A stretch of DNA of 39,917 bases, taken from the NCBI RefSeq assembly GCF_029868855.1, contig NZ_JARWOV010000238.1:1-39917 (forward strand), in the 5' to 3' direction. The translations under genes and the position numbers were made by a program. This document shows positions 24,857 through 32,855 of this stretch, one piece after another. The stretch's first letter is position 1, and each line of letters starts with the position of its first letter. The stretch comes from Nocardia carnea (lineage in GTDB: Bacteria > Actinomycetota > Actinomycetes > Mycobacteriales > Mycobacteriaceae). The notes under the pieces are model-generated. The model was not told the origin of the DNA. It ran no database searches and saw only the letters and a list, made by a program, of their open reading frames with translations.

Positions 24857-25543
24857 ATGATCATCGTGAGTACCGACGGTTCATGCCTGCGAAACCCCGG
24901 CGGGGCCATCGGCTGGGCGTGGGTCGATCATGCGGGTGGCGCCGAAAGCGGTGGCGCGGCAACGGGTACAAATCAGATCGCGGAATTACGCGCGGTGCTC
25001 GAGGCCATCCGGTCCCACCCCGGCTCCGACCCACTGCTGATCGAGAGCGATTCGCTCTACGCGATCAAATGCGCTTCCGAATGGCTACCCAACTGGCGTA
25101 ACAACGGCTGGCGCACCTCCACCGGCGGCGCGGTGAAGAATGTCGAACTCATTCGCGATATCGACCACGCCATCGCGGCCCGGCCGGGCCCGGTCCGGTT
25201 CCGCTGGGTGCGCGGACATGTCGGCAACTACTTCAACGAGCAGGCCGATGCACTGGCCGGGGCCGCAGCCCGCAAGGCAGCGGCCACCGCACCGCGCGAC
25301 GACCGCCACGCAACCGGCCCCCGCCCGGCCATCAGCGAGAAAACGACCGTGAGTACCCCCGCCGGTGAACCCGCCGGTGCGCACCCGGTGCTCGAGACCT
25401 CCGCGGCAGCAGGGAAGGCTGCGGAACCGGGGGGGGGGGGGCGGGGGCCCCCCCCCCCCGCGCCCCCCGGGAGGGCGGCGCACCCGGCGCCGGGCCCCCC
25501 CCCCCACTACGCGACAACAGCGCAGGCACTGCACCTGTTCTGA
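24857..25543 (+). CDS. rnhA: Ribonuclease HI, C-terminal part unreliable
   Basis: Cuts the RNA strand of RNA-DNA hybrids. The catalytic carboxylates are all present: Asp7 (STDGSC), Glu43 (NQIAELRAV), Asp65 (IESDSLYAI) and Asp131 (NEQADALAG), with His121 in the flexible loop (VRGHVGN). The RNase H fold ends near residue 140. The frame then continues through a low-complexity Ala/Pro tail into a G/C island (25429-25505) and stops inside a hairpin at 25543. Residues after about 190 cannot be trusted, and the true stop may be elsewhere. AGGG before the ATG is a weak ribosome-binding site; coupling to the SRPBCC gene is likely. Confidence 0.88.
   Translation: MIIVSTDGSCLRNPGGAIGWAWVDHAGGAESGGAATGTNQIAELRAVLEAIRSHPGSDPLLIESDSLYAIKCASEWLPNWRNNGWRTSTGGAVKNVELIRDIDHAIAARPGPVRFRWVRGHVGNYFNEQADALAGAAARKAAATAPRDDRHATGPRPAISEKTTVSTPAGEPAGAHPVLETSAAAGKAAEPGGGGRGPPPPAPPGRAAHPAPGPPPHYATTAQALHLF
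25429..25505. other. G/C homopolymer island in the RNase HI 3' region
   Basis: About 77 bases of G and C runs with few other bases. It interrupts an otherwise normal coding tail and sits directly beside the large hairpin at 25506-25578. It is probably a base-calling or assembly fault, as in the three other islands. Confidence 0.8.
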
Positions 25544-25578
25544 ATCAGGTGCGGCGCCCGCGCTGTTGTCGTCGTAGT
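25506..25578. terminator. Long interrupted hairpin, probable rnhA terminator
   Basis: Outer arms of 18 and 19 bases (ACTACG...GACAACAGCGC and its complement, differing by one extra base) enclose a perfect seven-pair inner stem, GCACCTG and CAGGTGC (25531-25537 and 25546-25552). It lies at the apparent end of the RNase HI gene. Confidence 0.6.
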
Positions 25579-25604
25579 ACGGATATTTGGATACCGCCCG
25601 AATA

Positions 25605-25641
25605 GCCTCCGGCGGTGGTGGCTCGACCCACCGCCGGAGGC
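25605..25641. terminator. Hairpin terminator at the end of the mce operon
   Basis: A perfect 14-pair stem (GCCTCCGGCGGTGG and CCACCGCCGGAGGC) with a nine-base loop begins eight bases beyond the stop of the last mce-operon gene on the minus strand. Together with the hairpin at 25506-25578 it insulates two convergent transcription units. Confidence 0.8.
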
Positions 25642-25648
25642 GCCCGAA

Positions 25649-26278
25649 TCAGTTGCCGGGCAAGGGAGCCGGCTGGCCTTCCGGGGCCGCCGGTGCGGGA
25701 CCGCCCGGTGCCGGCTGGGCCGGGGCCCCGCCCGCGCCCGCCAGCATGGCCAGATCCCACTGGTTGACGATCCAGCGGTCGCCGTCCTTCTCCAGGCCCG
25801 CGACCACCGCGATGTCCTGCCGCTTCGGTTCGGGCGTCACGGCATTCGTCTTCATCAGCGCGATATTGACCAGGACCTTGGCGCTTTCCTCGTCACCGGA
25901 CTGGAAACCGCAGGTCGCCTCGTCGACCCAGGATTTCACCTTGGATTCGGTGAGCAGCTGACGCAGCACTTCCCAGTTCTGCTCCAGCGAGCCCACCACG
26001 TCATCGGTGGCGCCGTCTTTCATGGCCTTCAAGAAGCCGTCGAGATCGCCCTCGAAATCGTAGGTGTTGGTCGACCGGGCGAAATCGCATGCCGTCCGGG
26101 TGGATTCGTCCTGCGCGGCGAGTTCGCCACTGTTCTGCTGATAGGCGCGGAAATACAGCACCCCCGCGGCAACCAGCGCCACCAGCACCACTCCGGTGAC
26201 AAAGGCGATCACCACCGGGAGCAGCCCTGATTTGCCGTCGGTGTCCGACGCCGGGGCCGCGGTCTCGTTCTTCGCCAT
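25649..26278 (-). CDS. Mce-associated membrane protein (Mam), second copy
   Basis: A 209-residue protein with a short cytoplasmic N-terminus, one membrane helix (about 19-44), an outside domain (about 50-180) and a Pro/Ala/Gly-rich tail. The domain order and its place at the end of the mce operon match the Mam proteins that follow mceF in mycobacteria, which support assembly or stability of the lipid importer. Two cysteines in the outer domain (about residues 64 and 122) could form a disulfide. The ATG is preceded by AGGA about 10 bases upstream. It starts 36 bases after the first Mam gene and is followed by the operon terminator. Confidence 0.85.
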   Translation of the reverse strand: MAKNETAAPASDTDGKSGLLPVVIAFVTGVVLVALVAAGVLYFRAYQQNSGELAAQDESTRTACDFARSTNTYDFEGDLDGFLKAMKDGATDDVVGSLEQNWEVLRQLLTESKVKSWVDEATCGFQSGDEESAKVLVNIALMKTNAVTPEPKRQDIAVVAGLEKDGDRWIVNQWDLAMLAGAGGAPAQPAPGGPAPAAPEGQPAPLPGN

Positions 26279-26314
26279 AGCTTCGAGTCCTAACTTCTGA
26301 TTCGTCTCGCGGAG

Positions 26315-27343
26315 CTACTGCTGCATCATCGGCGTATCGAAATTTGCCACCATCCACCGACCGTCGACCTTCTCCATATCGACATTGGCCGCCACCTTGA
26401 CCCGGCCGGGCGCCTGCTGCTGCGGGCCACCAACGGTGGTGAACTGCTGGTCGATCACCAGCACCACGCGTGCTTTGTCACCGTCCCCGGACTCGTAACC
26501 GCACTGCACCTCGCTGGCGGTGGAGTTGACCTGGGTTTCGGCGAACCGGGCCTTCAGGTCGGGACCGATCTGCGACACCAGTTTCTTCCATTCACCGGTC
26601 GCGGTCTGGTCCAGCCGTGTCACGTAGTCGTCGGCCTTGTCGCCGGTGTAGGTGGCGAAGCTGTTCCCGAAATCGCAGGCAGCCTTGGTGGCCGCGGCAC
26701 GCCGGTCCAGTTCGGCCTGGCGATCATTGGCGAGATAGAAGAAAATGCCGACCGCGACCAGGGCCGCGATCAACAGCACGGCAGCACCCGCCAGCACCGG
26801 CAGCGGGAACCGAGACCGTAGCCCGGAAGACTTCTTCGCCGAGGCGGCTGCTGCCGTCTCGGCGGCATCGGACTGCTCCGGCTTTGCGGTCTCTTCGGTC
26901 TCCGGCTCGGCCGGCTTACCGGCCGCGGACTTTCCGAGCGCGACGGTCGGATCCGCGGCTGCCGGCTCCTTGCCGAGCACAACTGTCTCGTCCGGGTCGC
27001 CCGGTTCGTTCGTTGCCTCGGCAGCCGAGCCCGGACGGCCGATCTTTGCCGTGGCATCGGGATCGGCGGGCTTCGCCTCCTTCACCGCGGCATCCGCGGC
27101 GCTGGACTTCCCGGCCTCCGCCGTGGCATCCGGGCCGGTTTTCTCGGCCTTCGCCGTGGCGTCCGAATCAGCGGACTCCCCGGCTACCTTATCCGCGGTT
27201 TCACCCGAACCGGCCGGCTCGGCTGTCGCCGCGGGGCTGTCGGTCGGTGAACCGCCGGAGGTGGTGTGCTCAGCTGCGTCGTCCGCCGGCACACCAGTGC
27301 CTTCCGGCTCCAAGGGGTCGGAGCTGGGTTTTTTCGAGGACAT
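26315..27343 (-). CDS. Mce-associated membrane protein (Mam) with a long disordered N-terminus
   Basis: A 342-residue protein: residues 1-175 are Ala/Asp/Glu/Thr/Lys-rich and probably disordered in the cytoplasm, one helix spans about 180-204, and the outer domain (about 205-342) is like that of the second copy, with two cysteines and the end VDGRWMVANFDTPMMQQ. The N-terminal region has at least five degenerate repeats of the form D-x-T-x-x-x-G-K/R (around 60, 72, 96, 119 and 131). Such Thr sites could be targets of actinobacterial Ser/Thr kinases; that is inference. The gap of 137 bases to mceF is the largest in the operon, so an internal promoter is possible. Confidence 0.85.
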   Translation of the reverse strand: MSSKKPSSDPLEPEGTGVPADDAAEHTTSGGSPTDSPAATAEPAGSGETADKVAGESADSDATAKAEKTGPDATAEAGKSSAADAAVKEAKPADPDATAKIGRPGSAAEATNEPGDPDETVVLGKEPAAADPTVALGKSAAGKPAEPETEETAKPEQSDAAETAAAASAKKSSGLRSRFPLPVLAGAAVLLIAALVAVGIFFYLANDRQAELDRRAAATKAACDFGNSFATYTGDKADDYVTRLDQTATGEWKKLVSQIGPDLKARFAETQVNSTASEVQCGYESGDGDKARVVLVIDQQFTTVGGPQQQAPGRVKVAANVDMEKVDGRWMVANFDTPMMQQ

Positions 27344-27480
27344 CTGTACTGTTCACACCTTCCCGGCGCATCTCGGCGGACGCGCCGTAATCTTCCGGCC
27401 GGAAAACGACCGCCGGGTGTGGCGGGCATCTCTGCGAGAGTATGCACCGTCGCACCCGGCGCCGGACGACCGGTCTCCTA

Positions 27481-28641
27481 CTACCGCACGGGCGGCAGCG
27501 TACGTTCGTTCGGATCCACACCCGGCGGGATGTGTGCGCCGTTGTTCGGCACGTTCGGCCGCGGAGCGTTGGCCGCGCCGCGGATCTGCTGGCCGGGGCC
27601 GGGGTTGTCACAGTAGTTCCACATCGGCAGCGTGCCGTCCTGGACGACCTGGGTTTTCACCGGAGTGGACTGGTACTGGCAGTAGGGCCGGAACCAGATA
27701 TCGAGCATCGCGTGGAACTCGTTGTCGTGTGCGGGGACACCCAGCGCCGCGCCACCGAGTTCGAGTGCGGGGAACAGCGCCGCCAGTGCCGGCTGGCGTA
27801 GTTGCGCCGCACGGGTGACGGCGACGAAATTGTTCACCAGCGCGGTGATCGGATCGCTGGTGGCATCCAGCGTCGCGGTAACGCTCGCGAACTGTCCGGG
27901 TGCCTGGTCCAGCACATTCACCAGTTCGGCATTCGCCTTGTTGAACTGGTCGAACAGTACCTGCGAATTCGCGGTGAGCGTGCCGAGGTCGGGCTGGGCC
28001 TGCGAGGTTGTCGCGGCGATGGTGCGCAGATTCGCGATCAGGTTCGTGGTCTGCGGCAGCAGGTTCTCCAGACCGGCCGAGACCAGGCTGACTCCCTCGA
28101 TCAGCGAACGCAGCTGATCGGGGCCGCCGCTGAGCGCGATATCGAGTTCGTTCAGGATCACCGAGAAGTGCTCCGGGTTCACCTGGGCGATCAGATCGCT
28201 GGAATTCTCCAGCACCGCCGACACCGGTACCGGGGTGCTGACGCGCTCGGGATCGAAGGTGATCTCCGAGCCGTCGGTCAGGAAGGGTCCCTGGTTCCCG
28301 GCGGGCCGGAAATCGATGTACTGCTCGCCGGCGCCGGACAGGGCCTGCACGGCGACCTTGGTGTCCACCGGGATATCCCATTTGGATTCGATCTCGGCCT
28401 CGGCCTGGATCCCGGCGCCGTTGTCGACGAGTTCGAGGCTGCTCACTTCGCCGACCCGGTAGCCGCGCAACGTCACATCGTTACCGGGTTGCAGACCGCC
28501 GGAACGGTCCAGGTTCACGATGACGGTGTAGGTGCTGCGCAACGGGTTCACCCGCATGACGTTGACCATCAGATAGGTTCCGCCGATGAGCAGCGCCAGG
28601 ACGATACCGAGGTTCGACCACAGCATCTTGTTCTTCAACAT
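27481..28641 (-). CDS. mceF: Mce family protein, sixth position (MceF-like)
   Basis: Substrate-binding subunit of a YrbE/Mce lipid importer, 386 residues. One N-terminal helix (about 8-27) is followed by the MCE/MlaD domain (about 35-115: YTVIVNLDRSGGLQPGNDVT then LRGYRVGEVSSLEL) and a long helical region (about 130-300) that builds the tunnel in this family. The C-terminus has a conserved cysteine pair region (FRPYCQYQ and WNYCDNPGPG). The ATG at 28641 shares one base with the mceE stop and has GGGAGG six bases upstream; a GTG one codon earlier is also possible. Last of the six mce genes. Confidence 0.9.
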   Translation of the reverse strand: MLKNKMLWSNLGIVLALLIGGTYLMVNVMRVNPLRSTYTVIVNLDRSGGLQPGNDVTLRGYRVGEVSSLELVDNGAGIQAEAEIESKWDIPVDTKVAVQALSGAGEQYIDFRPAGNQGPFLTDGSEITFDPERVSTPVPVSAVLENSSDLIAQVNPEHFSVILNELDIALSGGPDQLRSLIEGVSLVSAGLENLLPQTTNLIANLRTIAATTSQAQPDLGTLTANSQVLFDQFNKANAELVNVLDQAPGQFASVTATLDATSDPITALVNNFVAVTRAAQLRQPALAALFPALELGGAALGVPAHDNEFHAMLDIWFRPYCQYQSTPVKTQVVQDGTLPMWNYCDNPGPGQQIRGAANAPRPNVPNNGAHIPPGVDPNERTLPPVR

Positions 28642-29735
28642 CACTGGCCTCCCACACGCTGCTGGACGACCTGCAGGATCTGGATCAGGCTGCCCGCGAA
28701 ATCCTGTAGGTCGCGCACGTCGTAGAAGTGGCTGGTGCCAGGGGCGGTGAGCATCGCGATATCGAGATTGGTCACATTGACCTGGGCGGCCAGGCTGCTG
28801 CCGCGGAAGGTGGCGTCGACGGGGCCGCGCAGTTCGTGCAGGATGTCCAGCAGTGCACCGAACTTGTCCCCCGTGGCCGCCAGCGCAGCCATCAAGTTGT
28901 TCAGGTTGTCGAGGGTGCCCGCCAGATCGCCGCCGGTGGTGTTCGCATAGTCCCCGAGCGCGGCGCTCGTGGTGGAGATCTTGCTCAGCAGATCGCCCAG
29001 CGCCCGGTTGTTCTCGGCGACCGCGCCGATCATATCCGGCAGCGTATCGGCGACCTGGCCGAGTTCATTGCGCCGGCTGTCGAGAGTACCGGCCAGCACG
29101 CTGAATTCGCCCAGCACGCTGTCGATTTGCGCGGAGTTCGCATTGATACTGGAAACCACGCCGGTGATCTCGTTGACCAGATGTACCAGCTGGTCACTGC
29201 GCCCGCCGACGATGGAATCGAGTTCGGTGCCCAGCCGGGTGAGGTGGGCGATACCGCCGCCGTTGAACATCAGCGATACCGACAGCAGCAGTTCCTCCAC
29301 CGTGGCGCCGGCCGATGTCTGCTCGATGGGCAGGGTGTCACCGTCCTCGAGCAGGGCCGTCCCCGGTTCGGTCTGCGGTTTGGCCACCGCGATGAAGACA
29401 TCGCCGAGAGGGGTCGCCTGGCGCAGTTCGGCGGTGGTCCCGATCGGAAGCTCGATGTCCTTGCGAATCTCCATATCGACGATGGCCTGGAAATTCTTGG
29501 TCTCGATATTGGTGACCACGCCGACATCGGAACCCCCGACCTTCACCTTGGCCTGGTCGGGCAGATTCAGCGCATTGTCGAATACCGCCCGCAGGTTGAA
29601 GGTTTCCCCGCTCGCACCGGGCTTCGGCAGCGGAATGTCCTCCACTGTCAGGCCGCAACCGGAGGCCAGCGCCACCGTACCGGCCGCCACCAGGGCGGCT
29701 ACGGTGCGGCGGGCGCGTCGGATTGTTCGCATCAT
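28641..29735 (-). CDS. mceE: Mce family lipoprotein, fifth position (MceE-like)
   Basis: A 364-residue Mce protein with a basic start (MMRTIRRARR), a hydrophobic stretch and lipobox ASGC at Cys27, so it is a predicted lipid-anchored subunit, as MceE (LprK type) usually is. The MCE domain is at about 45-120 (FNLRAVFDNALNLPDQAKVK then VGGSDVGVVTNIET). The helical tunnel-forming region (about 135-330) follows. The end VTNLDIAMLTAPGTSHFYDV is typical of the MceE group. Its first ATG overlaps the stop of the preceding gene, showing translational coupling. Confidence 0.92.
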   Translation of the reverse strand: MMRTIRRARRTVAALVAAGTVALASGCGLTVEDIPLPKPGASGETFNLRAVFDNALNLPDQAKVKVGGSDVGVVTNIETKNFQAIVDMEIRKDIELPIGTTAELRQATPLGDVFIAVAKPQTEPGTALLEDGDTLPIEQTSAGATVEELLLSVSLMFNGGGIAHLTRLGTELDSIVGGRSDQLVHLVNEITGVVSSINANSAQIDSVLGEFSVLAGTLDSRRNELGQVADTLPDMIGAVAENNRALGDLLSKISTTSAALGDYANTTGGDLAGTLDNLNNLMAALAATGDKFGALLDILHELRGPVDATFRGSSLAAQVNVTNLDIAMLTAPGTSHFYDVRDLQDFAGSLIQILQVVQQRVGGQ

Positions 29736-30832
29736 TTCGTCAGTCCCAGCAGTGCGGCGGTGAGTCCGAAGTCCGGTCCGAAATCTTCGGGCCGGCCGGT
29801 CCGGCAGCCGTCGGATCGCATCTGAATCCGTTCGCAGAACAGGCTCACGATTTCACCGCCCGCGAGGTTGGTGCCGATCAGCGCGTGCAACCGGACGTAG
29901 CCCTGCTCGTAGTTCATCGAGCGGTGGATGTTCTGCAGCAGCATCGGCGCGACGTCGACCACTTCGGTGACCCCGTGCGCGTTCTGCCGCAATTGGTCGA
30001 TCACCGTGTTCATCCTGGTCAACGTGTCCACCAGCTGATCCTGATGCTGCCCGAAGATCGAGCTGGTGTTGTTCAGGAAGTCGTAGAGCTGCTGCAACGT
30101 GGCCTGCAGGCCGGGTGCCTGCTCGGCGAGCATGGTGGTCATCTGGGTGGCCTGGTTGCTGAAATCGCGGACAGCCTGGTCGTTCTCGGCCAACATCGTG
30201 GTCAGCTCGTTGAGCTTGGTGATGATGTTGGCGATGGCGCCCTTGTTGTCGACACCGACCTTCAGCGCACTGGACAGCGCGTTGAGGGTGTCGCGCATCT
30301 TCTCGCCCTGACCGTTGAGCATCGGGTACAGCACTCGGCCCGACAGGGGACCTACACCCTCCTGCCCCTCCTGCGGTTTCAGCGCATCGGCGAACTGATC
30401 GATGGTTTTGAGCATCGTATCCAGCTCCACCGGCACATCGGTCTTCTCCAGCGGCAGGTGATCGCCGTCGGAGAGCGTTTCGCCCTCGACATAGCGCGGC
30501 GTGAACTCGATATGGCGGTTGGTGACGATCGACGGCGAGATCACCACGGCCATAGCGGATTTCGGGATCTCCACATCACTGTCGATGCTCATATGGACTT
30601 CCACCAGATCGCCGTGCGGAATGATCTTGTCGACCTTGCCGACCTGGAGTCCGAGCACGGTGATCGGGTTGCCCTCGTACATACCGGCGATGTTCTCGAA
30701 ATCCGCGGTGATCTTCATATCGCCGCCCACCACACTGTTCACCATCGAACAGCTGCCCAGGGCCAGCGCCGACGCGCCGATGACCAGCGCTTTCGCGGTC
30801 TTCTTCACGAGGTCGATGTTCAACGGATTCAT
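29732..30832 (-). CDS. mceD: Mce family protein, fourth position, with a lipobox
   Basis: A 366-residue Mce protein. The start MNPLNIDLVKK is followed by ALVIGASALALGSC, giving a possible lipobox LGSC at Cys28. MceD proteins normally have an uncleaved helix, so this operon may have two neighbouring lipoproteins. MCE domain at about 35-115 (ITADFENIAGMYEGNPITVL then GLQVGKVDKI), then helices, and a cysteine-containing end (SLFCERIQMRSDGC). I chose the ATG that overlaps the mceC stop (ATGA) over a longer frame starting 19 codons upstream inside mceC. The letter is by position only. Confidence 0.88.
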   Translation of the reverse strand: MNPLNIDLVKKTAKALVIGASALALGSCSMVNSVVGGDMKITADFENIAGMYEGNPITVLGLQVGKVDKIIPHGDLVEVHMSIDSDVEIPKSAMAVVISPSIVTNRHIEFTPRYVEGETLSDGDHLPLEKTDVPVELDTMLKTIDQFADALKPQEGQEGVGPLSGRVLYPMLNGQGEKMRDTLNALSSALKVGVDNKGAIANIITKLNELTTMLAENDQAVRDFSNQATQMTTMLAEQAPGLQATLQQLYDFLNNTSSIFGQHQDQLVDTLTRMNTVIDQLRQNAHGVTEVVDVAPMLLQNIHRSMNYEQGYVRLHALIGTNLAGGEIVSLFCERIQMRSDGCRTGRPEDFGPDFGLTAALLGLTK

Positions 30833-31827
30833 CCCTGGCACCCCTCGGCGACTTGGGCGAAGCACAACCAGTTGTCCGGGAACAGCCACGGGATACCGAC
30901 CTCGGCGTAGTTGCCGTTACCCCACGCATTGGCCAGGTAACGCACCGACGGCGGCATGATCGACAGCAACCGGTCGAGGTTGTCCTTGTTCTTCTGCAGA
31001 CCTGCGGCCATAGTGTTCAGCTGGTCGAGCGTGGTGCCGAACTGGTTGTTGTTCTGCGCGCCGATCGCCTGCAGCTGCGCGGTCAGGGTGGCCACATTGT
31101 CCAACAGGGTCCGCAGCAGCTGCTGCCGTTCAACCACCCGCGAGGCGATGGCCTCGCCCTGGGTGATGATCAGCAGGGCGCTGTTGCGGTTGTCGGCCAG
31201 GATGGTGGTCACCCGATCGAGGTCCTTGATCAGCTGCTCGACATCGTCTTTGCGGTTGTCGATCACCTTGGCCAAGGCCCCGATACTGTCCAGCGACTGG
31301 GCGACCAGCTCAGGGGAGCCCTGCAGCTGTTCGTTGAACAGATTCAGCGATTCGGCGAGTTTGCCGGGGTCGAGCTCCTGGAATTCCGGGGTGCCCTTGT
31401 CGATCACATCGGCGAGATCGTAGGGGACCGCGGTGTTGGTCTTCGGGATGCGGTCGTCGGGCAGCCCCGTACCGTCACCGGGTTCGAGATCGACGTAACG
31501 GGCGCCGAGCAGGGTGGCCATCTTGATGGCCGCCCGGGCATCGGGACCGAGTTCCACATCGTTGGAGACCTGCAGGGTGAGCAGGACGTGGTCGCCTTCG
31601 AGTTCGGCCGCCGACACCCGGCCCATCGGCACGCCGGCCACATTGACCTTGTCGCCGACGGATATACCCGCGGATTGAACGAATTCGGCCTTGATCGACT
31701 GTTCGCCGATCCCGAGGTTACGGAAACCGCTCGACACCAGGACCAGTAGGGCGACGACGATGACGCCGATGATGCCGAGCCCGAAGTAGCGATTGTTGTT
31801 GAACCAGGTTTTGAATTTGGTCATCAT
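30829..31827 (-). CDS. mceC: Mce family protein, third position (MceC by position)
   Basis: A 332-residue Mce protein with one N-terminal helix (about 15-33), MCE domain about 40-115 (IKAEFVQSAGISVGDKVNVA then GVPMGRVSAAEL) and a helical region (about 130-290). The C-terminus contains two cysteines (DNWLCFAQVAEGCQG). Unlike mycobacterial MceC it has no proline-rich tail and is shorter. The start used is the ATG overlapping the mceB stop. The downstream gene overlaps by four bases. Confidence 0.88.
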   Translation of the reverse strand: MMTKFKTWFNNNRYFGLGIIGVIVVALLVLVSSGFRNLGIGEQSIKAEFVQSAGISVGDKVNVAGVPMGRVSAAELEGDHVLLTLQVSNDVELGPDARAAIKMATLLGARYVDLEPGDGTGLPDDRIPKTNTAVPYDLADVIDKGTPEFQELDPGKLAESLNLFNEQLQGSPELVAQSLDSIGALAKVIDNRKDDVEQLIKDLDRVTTILADNRNSALLIITQGEAIASRVVERQQLLRTLLDNVATLTAQLQAIGAQNNNQFGTTLDQLNTMAAGLQKNKDNLDRLLSIMPPSVRYLANAWGNGNYAEVGIPWLFPDNWLCFAQVAEGCQG

Positions 31828-32855
31828 GGCCGGCACACCGCCGATTGCGAATTGCCGCCGATCTGCGAGAACAGACCGCGGGGGAACAGGACTCCGTACA
31901 GCGAGACATCCAACCGGCAGATATACGCGTTCGCGTAGGCGCCTTCGGAGGTGAATCGTCCCGCGTCGGCGAGAATGGCGGGCAGGTCGATCGCGGCCTG
32001 ATCCAGTTTGGCGCCGTTGGCCAGGAACAGGGTCAAAGCGTCACGTGTCGAATTCTGGACGGCCTCCAGCTTGGGCTGGATATTGCCGACCATCCCGACG
32101 AGCGCGGTGGTGGCACCCGCGATCTGTTCGGTCGAGGAGAGCAGCGACTGGCCCTGCTCGTACAGGCCGCCGATCAACGCCCTCGTCTGGGTTATCAGCG
32201 TCTCCAATTCGCCCCCTCGTTTGGCCAGGCCCGCCATCACGCCGCTGAGGTTGGTGATCACATCGCTGAGAATGGCGTCTCGCCGTTGGAAATCGGTGGC
32301 CATGGTGGCCGCCTGGGTGATGAAGGAACTCAACGAGACCCGATCACCCTGCAGGGCGAGGATGAAGGTCTCCGAGAGCCGATTCACCTGCTCGGGTTCG
32401 AGCACCTCGAAAAGCGGCTGGAAGCCGTTGAGCAGCGCCGAGATATCGAAGGACGGCTCGGTGCGATCGACCGGGATGGTGGCGTCCTCCGGCAACTCGG
32501 ACGCATCCCCGCCGGAGCCGGGCGCCAGCGCCACATAGCGCTGGCCGATCAGGTTCTGGTACCGCACCAGCGCTTTGGTGTTACCGAACAGGGTCTGATC
32601 GTCCTGGACGATGAAGCTCACCTTGGCATTCGACTCGCCGGTCAGCTCGATCTTCTCGACCTTGCCGACGCGCACACCCGCCATCCGGACATCGTCGCCC
32701 TCACGCAGACCCAGCACATCGGTGAAGACCGCGGAATACGATTTCGTACCACCGTCCACGGTGCGGGCGAGCGTATTCCACACCAGCACCGTGACCAGCA
32801 CCGATACCACCGCGAACAGGCCGAAGCCGATCAGCGGTTTACGGACCCCCTTCAC
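31824..32855 (-). CDS. mceB: Mce family protein, second position (MceB-like)
   Basis: A 343-residue Mce protein. One N-terminal helix (about 9-28), MCE domain at about 35-115 (YSAVFTDVLGLREGDDVRMA then GVRVGKVEKIEL; RYQNLIGQRYVAL), helical tunnel region (about 130-310) and two C-terminal cysteines (ANAYICRLDVS and SAVCRP) as in MceB proteins. GTG start overlaps the mceA stop by four bases (GTGA), a coupled arrangement. The resemblance to mycobacterial MceB is good across the whole length. Confidence 0.92.
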   Translation of the reverse strand: MKGVRKPLIGFGLFAVVSVLVTVLVWNTLARTVDGGTKSYSAVFTDVLGLREGDDVRMAGVRVGKVEKIELTGESNAKVSFIVQDDQTLFGNTKALVRYQNLIGQRYVALAPGSGGDASELPEDATIPVDRTEPSFDISALLNGFQPLFEVLEPEQVNRLSETFILALQGDRVSLSSFITQAATMATDFQRRDAILSDVITNLSGVMAGLAKRGGELETLITQTRALIGGLYEQGQSLLSSTEQIAGATTALVGMVGNIQPKLEAVQNSTRDALTLFLANGAKLDQAAIDLPAILADAGRFTSEGAYANAYICRLDVSLYGVLFPRGLFSQIGGNSQSAVCRP

